The translations under genes were made by a program, and so were the position numbers. Positions 55,385-61,281 of a stretch of 61,281 bases of DNA are shown here, one piece after another. This stretch comes from Octadecabacter sp. (GTDB lineage Bacteria; Pseudomonadota; Alphaproteobacteria; Rhodobacterales; Rhodobacteraceae): contig JAGGNB010000007.1 of assembly GCA_017886375.1 (NCBI GenBank), forward strand, positions 1 to 61,281, read 5' to 3'. Below the pieces are notes generated by a model that did no database searches, was not told the DNA's origin, and saw only the letters and a list, made by a program, of their open reading frames with translations. Every line of letters begins with the position of its first letter. The stretch's first letter is position 1.

Positions 55385-57448
55385 CTACTCTGCCGCGATG
55401 GGCGCCTTCGCCCGCTTTTTGGCATTCCCGCTCAACTCGGCCATCAATTGGGATGCCCGCGCAATCGGATTGGTCAGGTAAAAATCAGTGACTGCAGTTT
55501 TGAACGTCGCCTTACCGAGCTTGCCCGCCTTAACGGCTTTCCAGTCATTTTGCGCCACGACATCGATATCCGCCAGATGCGGATGCGCGGCGACAAGCGC
55601 TTGGCGCAACCCTGCAAGGCTGTCCCAGTCCTGCTTGGCACCCATTTCGGCGGACAATGCCCGCAGAATGGCCCAATTTTCCTTGGCTTCGCCAGGGGCA
55701 AAGCTTGCCCGCATCGCCAGTTGTGGACGACCTTCGGTGTTCACAAACAGTGCGTTTTCTTCGGTATAGGCAGCGGCCGGAAGAATGATATCGGCACGGT
55801 GGGCGCCACGATCACCGTGGCTTCCTTGGTAGATCACGAACGGGCCATCTTTTTCATGCGCTACCGCTTCGCTACTTGAGCGCGGGGCGATGTCGATCTC
55901 ATCAGCGCCCATGTTGTAGATGACGTCAGCGGCTTCAACCGCCTTCATGCCGTCCGCATTCGTTGCATCCACATCCATCGCACCAACCCGACCAGCGGCG
56001 GTGTGCAGAACCAGCATCTTGGACGATCCGGCCTCGGCCATTTGCATCGCAGTGCCCAAGACGGCAGAACCGTCTGCTTCGGTCAACGCGCCCATGCCGA
56101 CGATCATCAGGCCAGCAACACCTTCTTTGTCAGAATGATCCATCTTGGCCAACTGCGCCAAAGCATCACGATCCGTTCCGATGTGGGTGTAATCGTATGA
56201 TAAATCAATTGCTTCGCCGACAACCGCTACCTTCGCACCATTCAGCCAAGCCTTGCGGATACGGGCGTTCAACACCGGCGATTCAATCGCCGGATTGGTG
56301 CCAATCAGCAGGATCATCTCTGCGCTGTCGATATCTTCAATCGCAGCATTGCCCACATAACCAGAACGATTACCGCGCGGCAGTTTGGCATTATCGACGC
56401 GGCACTCAACGACACCACCTTGCCCTTCGATCAATTGCTTGAGCGAAAATGCTGCCTCGGTGCTGGCCAAATCGCCGACCAATCCTGCAACCTTTTTGCC
56501 AGTCATCGCGGCGGCCACAGCCTTGAGCGCTTCGTCCCAACCCGCTTTGCGCAGCTTGCCGTTTTCACGGATATAAGGGGTGTCCAAACGCTGGCGACGC
56601 AGACCGTCCCAGACGAAACGTGTCTTGTCGGAAATCCATTCTTCGTTCACGCCGTCATGGTTGCGCGGCAAAAGCCGCATGACTTCGCGACCCTTCGTGT
56701 CGACACGGATGTTGGCACCAAGGGCGTCCATCACATCAATGCTTTCGGTCTTGGTCAATTCCCAAGGGCGGGCGGTGAACGCGTAGGGCTTGGACACCAA
56801 TGCGCCAACGGGGCACAAATCAATGATGTTGCCCTGCATATTACTGTCCAGCGTTTCACCCAGATAGCTGGTGATTTCCGAATCTTCGCCGCGGCCAGTT
56901 TGGCCCATCTGCGAAATTCCCGCGACTTCGGTGGTGAAGCGCACGCAGCGCGTGCAGGAAATGCAGCGCGTCATATGGGTTTCAACCAGCGGGCCGAGAT
57001 CAAGGTGATCGGACGCGCGTTTGGCTTCGCGGTAGCGCGAAAAATCGACGCCGTAGGCCATCGCTTGGTCTTGCAAATCACACTCACCACCTTGGTCGCA
57101 AATCGGGCAATCCAGCGGGTGGTTGATCAGCAGAAATTCCATCACGCCTTCGCGTGCTTTCTTCACCATCGGAGAATTTGTTTTAACAACAGGGGGTTGG
57201 CCTTCGGGACCGGGGCGCAAATCCTTGACCTGCATCGCACATGACGCGGCAGGTTTCGGCGGGCCGCCCACCACTTCGACCAGACACATGCGACAGTTGC
57301 CGGCGATGCTCAGTCGTTCGTGATAACAAAACCGCGGGATTTCAATACCGGCTTCTTCGCACGCCTGTATCAGCGTCATAGCGCCCGACACTTCGACTTC
57401 GCGGTCGTCAATGATGATCTTGCGCAGATCGGGGTTCGCATCAGACAT
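55385..57448 (-). CDS. nuoG: NADH-quinone oxidoreductase subunit G
   Basis: NuoG is the large iron-sulfur subunit of complex I. The N-terminus carries the [2Fe-2S] N1b ligands ([15 protein letters not shown]), the His-Cys3 N5 ligands ([18 protein letters not shown]) and the N4 motif [10 protein letters not shown]. The C-terminal part is molybdopterin-oxidoreductase-like but lacks the cofactor. At 687 aa it is of the shorter alphaproteobacterial type. Its promoter-side spacer is 202 bp. Confidence 0.98.
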   Translation of the reverse strand: MSDANPDLRKIIIDDREVEVSGAMTLIQACEEAGIEIPRFCYHERLSIAGNCRMCLVEVVGGPPKPAASCAMQVKDLRPGPEGQPPVVKTNSPMVKKAREGVMEFLLINHPLDCPICDQGGECDLQDQAMAYGVDFSRYREAKRASDHLDLGPLVETHMTRCISCTRCVRFTTEVAGISQMGQTGRGEDSEITSYLGETLDSNMQGNIIDLCPVGALVSKPYAFTARPWELTKTESIDVMDALGANIRVDTKGREVMRLLPRNHDGVNEEWISDKTRFVWDGLRRQRLDTPYIRENGKLRKAGWDEALKAVAAAMTGKKVAGLVGDLASTEAAFSLKQLIEGQGGVVECRVDNAKLPRGNRSGYVGNAAIEDIDSAEMILLIGTNPAIESPVLNARIRKAWLNGAKVAVVGEAIDLSYDYTHIGTDRDALAQLAKMDHSDKEGVAGLMIVGMGALTEADGSAVLGTAMQMAEAGSSKMLVLHTAAGRVGAMDVDATNADGMKAVEAADVIYNMGADEIDIAPRSSSEAVAHEKDGPFVIYQGSHGDRGAHRADIILPAAAYTEENALFVNTEGRPQLAMRASFAPGEAKENWAILRALSAEMGAKQDWDSLAGLRQALVAAHPHLADIDVVAQNDWKAVKAGKLGKATFKTAVTDFYLTNPIARASQLMAELSGNAKKRAKAPIAAE

Positions 57449-57597
57449 GGGGCGTGTTCCCTGTTCCCGTATGGCTTATCCACCAAGCGGGCCCAAAGCA
57501 CAGGACCGCCTATTCGTCTGCGTTCTACCGCGACGCGTGGCGGTTTGCCAGCCCGAAACCTACGAAAAGGCACTGGAATTCGATGCACAAAACGACG

Positions 57598-57623
57598 CGG
57601 GCAGAGGTGTTAACCCCCGCCCG
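57598..57623 (-). terminator. Weak hairpin between DUF5333-like gene and nuoG
   Basis: CGGGC and GCCCG arms flank a 16-bp partly self-complementary loop (GGTGTTAACC) 27 bp after the stop of the DUF5333-like gene on the minus strand. The T-run is short, so it may only slow transcription within the nuo unit. Confidence 0.3.
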
Positions 57624-57650
57624 AGCCTAAAGAAATAAGGAATGCCTTGC

Positions 57651-58052
57651 CTAGCGCAGCAAGCGTCCCACCTGTGTATCTTGCGCGATTTGGGATCGTG
57701 CAACCGCGCAATAGGTCGCCGCGTCGTCAGTGCGAACACCCAATGACGCAAGGCGCGCGCGGGCAATCGCCTCAAGTCTGTCTTTCTCTGCGCGGTCATC
57801 AACGAAGGCGTCGATTTCAGCGTTGGAATAGCCAAGGTCCTGCAAATGCGACTTTAAGCCGTACAAAAAGTTCAGGCCGCGCAGCAGGCGGGCGCTGACG
57901 CCGTCGCATTTTTCGCCGAGTTCGTAGGCCATGCCTGTGGCGATCAGGCCTTCGGTGACACGTTCCACATTGGCGGGATTTGCCGTCGCGGTTGTTGCTG
58001 TCATCGTCAAGCCAAACACGGCTGCGGTGAGTGTCGTTTTTAGGGTCGTCAT
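57651..58052 (-). CDS. DUF5333-like exported protein in the nuo cluster
   Basis: The 133 aa precursor has a signal peptide with likely cleavage after ATA (residue 24). The mature part is helical (IATGMAYELGEKCDGVSAR, GYSNAEIDAFVDDRAEKDR) with two cysteines. I recall this as DUF5333 in Rhodobacteraceae. ATG 58052 follows GGAGACC by 9 nt; an open frame extends to 58211 but passes through the palindrome element. A CTGAGA/TCTCAG palindrome lies 22 bp upstream. Confidence 0.8.
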   Translation of the reverse strand: MTTLKTTLTAAVFGLTMTATTATANPANVERVTEGLIATGMAYELGEKCDGVSARLLRGLNFLYGLKSHLQDLGYSNAEIDAFVDDRAEKDRLEAIARARLASLGVRTDDAATYCAVARSQIAQDTQVGRLLR

Positions 58053-58073
58053 TACACAGGTCTCCAAAACAAA

Positions 58074-58087
58074 CTGAGAGGTCTCAG
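58074..58087. promoter_or_regulatory. CTGAGA-GG-TCTCAG palindrome
   Basis: A perfect 6+2+6 inverted repeat 22 bp upstream of the DUF5333-like start codon. GGTCTC also occurs at 58059-58064, giving two direct half sites. It may be an operator for a promoter internal to the nuo cluster. Confidence 0.3.
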
Positions 58088-58167
58088 CGGTTGGATAAGA
58101 TGTCGGACAGGCGACGCTGCTATTCAATAGCACGGTTGTGTTATCGCCTATTTGGGCGGGTTTTAGC

Positions 58168-58215
58168 GGTTTTGTACAAAACTTTGACCCCAGCATGCAT
58201 GGTTTGTACAAAATT
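58168..58215 (-). repeat. Paired GTAC palindrome element, copy 2
   Basis: Read on the minus strand this copy matches the one at 41273-41320: TTTTGTACAAACCATGCA, a variable spacer, then TTTTGTACAAAACC, with GTAC centres (58206-58209 and 58174-58177) again 32 bp apart. It begins about 18 bp after the stop of the DUF3291-like gene. Confidence 0.7.
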
Positions 58216-58232
58216 TCGTCGTAACGATTTGT

Positions 58233-58685
58233 TTACGTTTTGGGCGATTTGGCGCGAATCCAGTCCCAGCCAAACGCACGCGCGCTGGGTCCGTTTTCGC
58301 GCAGGTCATCAAGGCGCGCGAGCGCGTCTTCGCGGGTCGGCAATTGACCCTCCTCAATCCACCACATGACGAAATGCTGCTCACCCAGAACCTCAAACCA
58401 TTCGGCTTTGCGGTCCATGAATTTGGCATGGATGGTTTTGTACACGAACGCTTCAAGGCTTGGCAGGTCTTCCCAAACGGTGAGGTTGAACACCAGTTGC
58501 GGATCGTCGCCAATCGCGTTTTCGGTGTTGCCCGCGCCCTCGGTCGCACCCTCAGACATCCAGACGAATCCGGGCATGCGTTTTCCAAGGCCATTGATAC
58601 GATCAAGGTTGTCCATGAATTCTTTGACGCGCAGATCATCCGTGGGGGCGAGAAGACGGCCAATGTTGAGTTCGGCGAGGTGCAT
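58233..58685 (-). CDS. DUF3291-like protein in the nuo cluster
   Basis: The 150 aa protein has the pattern of DUF3291, a dimeric alpha/beta-barrel (antibiotic-monooxygenase-like) fold: MHLAELNIGRLLAP, FMDNLDRINGLGKRMPGFVW, LTVWEDLPSLEAFVYKTIH and HFVMWWIEEGQLPT. No catalytic motif is obvious. The start ATG shares one base with the TGA of the membrane-protein gene upstream (TGATG). It is followed by copy 2 of the palindrome element. Confidence 0.85.
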   Translation of the reverse strand: MHLAELNIGRLLAPTDDLRVKEFMDNLDRINGLGKRMPGFVWMSEGATEGAGNTENAIGDDPQLVFNLTVWEDLPSLEAFVYKTIHAKFMDRKAEWFEVLGEQHFVMWWIEEGQLPTREDALARLDDLRENGPSARAFGWDWIRAKSPKT

Positions 58686-58969
58686 CAGCCCGCAACCTTG
58701 AAGTATTCCCAGACCACAATGCCCACAACGACAAGGAGGATCACAGCCGCAACAAGCGTTAAGATCGCAAAAATAGCACAGAACGCGCCGCCTGCTACTG
58801 CGCCAACAATTGCATAACCGACGGTCGCCAATGTCGATGCCTCACCGATTAGAGCGGCCAGCCAGCCGATGGCTGCGCCAACGATAGCGCCAATTATTGC
58901 GGCAATGACGCGGACGCGTCTGCCGCCCTCCATCCCGTGGGGGCCAAAGAAGTCATAAAAATCAAACAT
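58685..58969 (-). CDS. Small Gly/Ala-rich membrane protein in the nuo cluster
   Basis: The 94 aa protein has three hydrophobic segments (VIAAIIGAIVGAAIGWLAAL, TVGYAIVGAVAGGAFCAI and LVAAVILLVVVGIVVW), with glycine-zipper spacing in the first two. ATG 58969 is chosen; a TTG lies 6 bp upstream. It is translationally coupled to the DUF3291-like gene. No family is recognised. Confidence 0.7.
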   Translation of the reverse strand: MFDFYDFFGPHGMEGGRRVRVIAAIIGAIVGAAIGWLAALIGEASTLATVGYAIVGAVAGGAFCAIFAILTLVAAVILLVVVGIVVWEYFKVAG

Positions 58970-59071
58970 GTCCAAGCTCTGCGTTGTGTTCGCGCCAATC
59001 TAGGAAAGATTAATACGCCCGTCCACCTGCATCAGCGCGCGCCCGATAGCGCGGAGTCGCGCTGTCGCGCA

Positions 59072-60355
59072 TCACTCAGCCGCGACGGGACCCCGTTTGT
59101 GGGCAATACGGTCTTCGATTTCGCCCCTGAAATTCTTGATCAAGCCTTGGATCGGCCAGGCTGCGGCGTCGCCGAGCGCGCAAATTGTGTGGCCTTCGAC
59201 CTGTTTTGTCACATCCAGCAGCATGTCAATTTCCTCGACGTCGGCGTCGCCTTTGACCAGACGGTCCATGACGCGCATCATCCAGCCGGTGCCTTCGCGG
59301 CACGGGGTGCACTGGCCACAGGATTCGTGTTTGTAAAATTTGCTCAACCGCCAGATCGCTTTGATCACGTCGGTGTTTTTATCCATCACGATGACGGCGG
59401 CGGTGCCCAAGCTGGACCCTTTTTCCTTAAGCCCGTCAAAATCCATGATCGCGTCGCGCATGTTTTCGCCGCGCACCATGGGTACGGACGATCCACCGGG
59501 GATCACGGCCTTGAGATTGTCCCAGCCACCACGAACGCCACCGCAATGCTTTTCGATCAGTTCTTCGAACGGAATGGACATCGATTCTTCAACGACACAG
59601 GGATTGTTCACGTGGCCGCTGATCGCATAAAGTTTGGTGCCCGAGTTGTTGGGGCGACCAAAGCCTGCGAACCAATCGGGACCACGGCGCAGAATGGTCG
59701 GCACTGTCGCGATCGATTCGACATTGTTTACGGTGGTCGGGCAGCCATACAGACCCGCGCCAGCCGGAAACGGCGGCTTCATCCGTGGCATGCCCTTTTT
59801 GCCTTCAAGAGATTCGAGCAACGCGGTTTCTTCACCGCAGATATAAGCCCCTGCCCCGTGGTGCAGGTAGATGTCAAAATCCCAGCCGGATTTGCACGCG
59901 TTTTTGCCGACCAAGCCAGCGTCGTAACATTCGTCAATCGCCGCTTGCAGCGCTTCTTTTTCGCGGATGTATTCGCCGCGGATGTAGATGTAGCAGGCGT
60001 TTGCGTTCATCGCGAAGGACGCAATCAGGCAACCCTCAATCAGGGTATGCGGATCGTGACGCATGATTTCGCGGTCTTTACACGTACCCGGTTCGGATTC
60101 GTCGGCGTTGACCACCAGATAGCTTGGGCGACCGTCAGATTCTTTCGGCATGAACGACCATTTTAGGCCCGTCGGGAAACCCGCACCACCGCGACCACGC
60201 AGGCCGGATGCCTTCATCTGGTCAACAATCCAAGCGCCGCCCTTTTTGATGATGCCAGCTGTGCCATCCCAATGGCCACGTGCCTGCGCGCCTTTCAGCG
60301 TGCGGTCATGCATCCCGTAAAGGTTGGTAAAAATGCGGTCTTTATCAGCGAGCAT
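59072..60355 (-). CDS. nuoF: NADH-quinone oxidoreductase subunit F
   Basis: NuoF binds NADH, FMN and the [4Fe-4S] cluster N3. Motifs seen are the NADH/FMN site [15 protein letters not shown] near residues 63-77, [19 protein letters not shown] near 185, and [12 protein letters not shown] with the N3 cysteines near 352. The 427 aa length is usual. ATG 60355 follows AAGGGG by 6 nt; the ATG 3 bp upstream is the alternative. Confidence 0.98.
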   Translation of the reverse strand: MLADKDRIFTNLYGMHDRTLKGAQARGHWDGTAGIIKKGGAWIVDQMKASGLRGRGGAGFPTGLKWSFMPKESDGRPSYLVVNADESEPGTCKDREIMRHDPHTLIEGCLIASFAMNANACYIYIRGEYIREKEALQAAIDECYDAGLVGKNACKSGWDFDIYLHHGAGAYICGEETALLESLEGKKGMPRMKPPFPAGAGLYGCPTTVNNVESIATVPTILRRGPDWFAGFGRPNNSGTKLYAISGHVNNPCVVEESMSIPFEELIEKHCGGVRGGWDNLKAVIPGGSSVPMVRGENMRDAIMDFDGLKEKGSSLGTAAVIVMDKNTDVIKAIWRLSKFYKHESCGQCTPCREGTGWMMRVMDRLVKGDADVEEIDMLLDVTKQVEGHTICALGDAAAWPIQGLIKNFRGEIEDRIAHKRGPVAAE

Positions 60356-60384
60356 CATGGGCCCCTTCCGTCATTAGCAAAGCA

Positions 60385-60603
60385 TCATTTATCACGGGTC
60401 TTTTGCCACAGCTTCCATGTCACCACCAGTGACCAAATGAACGCAGCAAGCGAGATCAGGTAGAACAGCATTTCAACACGCGCCGGTGCGCCGAGGGCGC
60501 GGGTCAATTGCGGCGCAAAAATGCTGAGCAATCCAGCGCATGCAATGACGATGGCGGCTTGTCGGCCGAGGCGGGCGGTGTCTTGATCTGGTCGATTTTC
60601 CAT
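60385..60603 (-). CDS. DUF5337-like small membrane protein between nuoE and nuoF
   Basis: The 72 aa protein has a polar N-terminus with basic residues (DQDTARLGRQ) and two TM segments (AAIVIACAGLLSIFAPQL and MLFYLISLAAFIWSLVVTW). I recall it as DUF5337, typical of Rhodobacteraceae nuo operons. A complex I accessory role is inferred only from position, 29 bp from nuoF. Confidence 0.8.
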   Translation of the reverse strand: MENRPDQDTARLGRQAAIVIACAGLLSIFAPQLTRALGAPARVEMLFYLISLAAFIWSLVVTWKLWQKTRDK

Positions 60604-60654
60604 GGGGTGTTTGTGGCGTGTGCCCGATCAGAAGAAAAGAGCGGGACGCAAAAG

Positions 60655-60687
60655 AAAAGGCCCGCACTGTACATCAGGCGGGCCTTT
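60655..60687 (-). terminator. Terminator-like hairpin within the nuo operon
   Basis: A perfect 7-bp GGCCCGC/GCGGGCC stem with a 12-nt loop is followed on the minus strand by TTTTCTTTTG. It lies 24 bp after the nuoE stop and before the DUF5337-like gene, where it would stop or reduce transcription into nuoF. Confidence 0.65.
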
Positions 60688-60710
60688 GGTCGAAATATAT
60701 CTTAGTCGCG

Positions 60711-61281
60711 TTACTTTTTGGAGCGTTTGGAGAATTCGGTTTCCCCGCCCTTTGCCAAAGTTTTCGCCTGTTTGATCCATTCGTCACGCACGATCCGGCC
60801 CTTGAACTTGAGGCGGCTGTCGACCCATTCGACTTCGGCCTTGCGCCATGCGGCGACCTGATCAAAGTGATAAAAGCCCAATTCGTTCAGGGTCTTTTCG
60901 AGCGCCGGACCAACACCCTTTAGCAGTTTGAGGTCATCGGCCCCGCTTGCGCGTGCCGCTGTCAGTGTCGCAGGCTTGCCGTCTGCTGCGACGGACGCGG
61001 CTTTGGCTGCTGGCGCTTTTGCGGCTTTGGCCGCGGGCGCTTTGGCGGCTTTGGCTACTGGTGCTTTTGCGGCTTTGGCTGCGGGCGCTTTGGCGGCTTT
61101 TGGTGTTGCAGGGGCGGCTTTGGCCGCAGTGGTTTTTGCTGCAGGCTTGGCGGCTTTGGCAGCCGCTGGGGCAGCAGCAGGTGTGTCAGATGTTGCGGTT
61201 GCGGCGGCGGACGCTGCGGCAGATGCTGGGCTGGACGTTGGTTTATTCATCCCGGTTGCGCCCGATCCTGACGCGGCTGTG
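60711..61281 (-). CDS. nuoE: C-terminal part of NuoE with an Ala/Lys-rich linker and helix-hairpin-helix domain (5' end outside window)
   Basis: The frame is open through the window edge. After GSGATGMNKPTSS there is a low-complexity Ala/Lys/Pro stretch with four 8-residue KAAKAPAA units, then a folded domain (ADDLKLLKGVGPALEKTLNE, GFYHFDQVAAW) of helix-hairpin-helix type. I recall such C-terminal extensions on Rhodobacteraceae NuoE. An ATG at 61250 could begin a separate 179 aa protein, but no ribosome binding site precedes it, so a continuous NuoE is preferred. The [2Fe-2S] part itself is not in the window. Confidence 0.7.
   Translation of the reverse strand, partial: TAASGSGATGMNKPTSSPASAAASAAATATSDTPAAAPAAAKAAKPAAKTTAAKAAPATPKAAKAPAAKAAKAPVAKAAKAPAAKAAKAPAAKAASVAADGKPATLTAARASGADDLKLLKGVGPALEKTLNELGFYHFDQVAAWRKAEVEWVDSRLKFKGRIVRDEWIKQAKTLAKGGETEFSKRSKK
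61005..61100 (-). repeat. Four tandem 24-bp units encoding KAAKAPAA
   Basis: Units at 61077-61100, 61053-61076, 61029-61052 and 61005-61028 each encode KAAKAPAA or KAAKAPVA with a few synonymous changes. A partial fifth unit (KAAS) follows. The tract lies in the linker ahead of the C-terminal domain of the nuoE product, and its copy number could vary by slippage. Confidence 0.85.

Noticed and set aside
58937-60166. Long open frame (409 codons) on the plus strand
   Set aside because: It covers nuoF antisense; nuoF has all cofactor motifs, and this frame has none.
1-61281. Prophage, CRISPR, toxin-antitoxin or biosynthetic cluster
   Set aside because: No integrase, phage structural gene, repeat-spacer array, toxin pair or synthase gene was found; gene content is core metabolism and envelope functions throughout.

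Overview
The window is ordinary-looking chromosome of an alphaproteobacterium, almost certainly a marine Rhodobacteraceae (Roseobacter-group) species. The case rests on GC-rich coding sequence, a nuo operon interrupted by small accessory genes of types I know from Rhodobacteraceae (DUF5333-, DUF5337- and DUF3291-like), the tail nuoN-birA-coaX-rnj, a Hint-domain protein, and a dispersed CCCCCGGGATATTT repeat. A genus near Octadecabacter, Yoonia or Loktanella is a guess. I saw no rRNA, tRNA, CRISPR array, integrase or transposase.

Layout. 1-3660: end of an unknown gene, then der, a bamB-like lipoprotein gene and a yfgM-like gene on the minus strand (the yfgM-bamB-der order of proteobacteria). 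3923-9803: a translationally coupled trio of membrane fusion protein, an oversized RND pump and a fatty acid desaturase. 9815-13911: an Atm1-type ABC exporter, a VWA protein and a MoxR ATPase. 14026-18490: gcdH, two uncharacterised genes, pyrC and pyrE. 18682-26430: dnaB, alr, mlaE, mlaF, a membrane coiled-coil protein, a PqiA-like protein, radA and cvpA. 26427-26863: a small membrane protein gene whose frame is broken at a T7 tract. 27028-32514: purF, a small protein, an SDR, then surE-pcm-nlpD. 32523-35082: a DUF815 ATPase with tatC, tatB and tatA on the minus strand. 35276-41928: a WYL regulator, an ABC ATPase without permease, an SDR, a Hint protein, prfC and two small genes. 42058-46949: a DEAD-box helicase and, convergent to it across a strong terminator, rnj, coaX and birA. 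46939-61281: the minus-strand nuo operon from the C-terminal part of nuoE down to nuoN, with six non-core genes between subunits.

How the genes work together: the nuo block encodes complex I plus probable accessory or assembly proteins; tatABC exports folded proteins; the surE-pcm-nlpD cluster covers nucleotide and protein repair and cell-wall amidase activation; the RND trio combines efflux with lipid desaturation.

The observations most worth following are: (1) two copies, 17 kb apart, of a 48-bp element made of two TTTTGTACAAA palindromes whose centres are exactly 32 bp apart, each starting about 19 nt after a stop codon; (2) the T7 frameshift at 26799-26805, which reads as a U UUU UUG slippery heptamer; (3) the RND pump with an extra pair of membrane segments coupled to a desaturase gene; and (4) the accessory genes and internal terminator-like hairpin of the nuo operon. 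I found no convincing wholly new multi-gene system.
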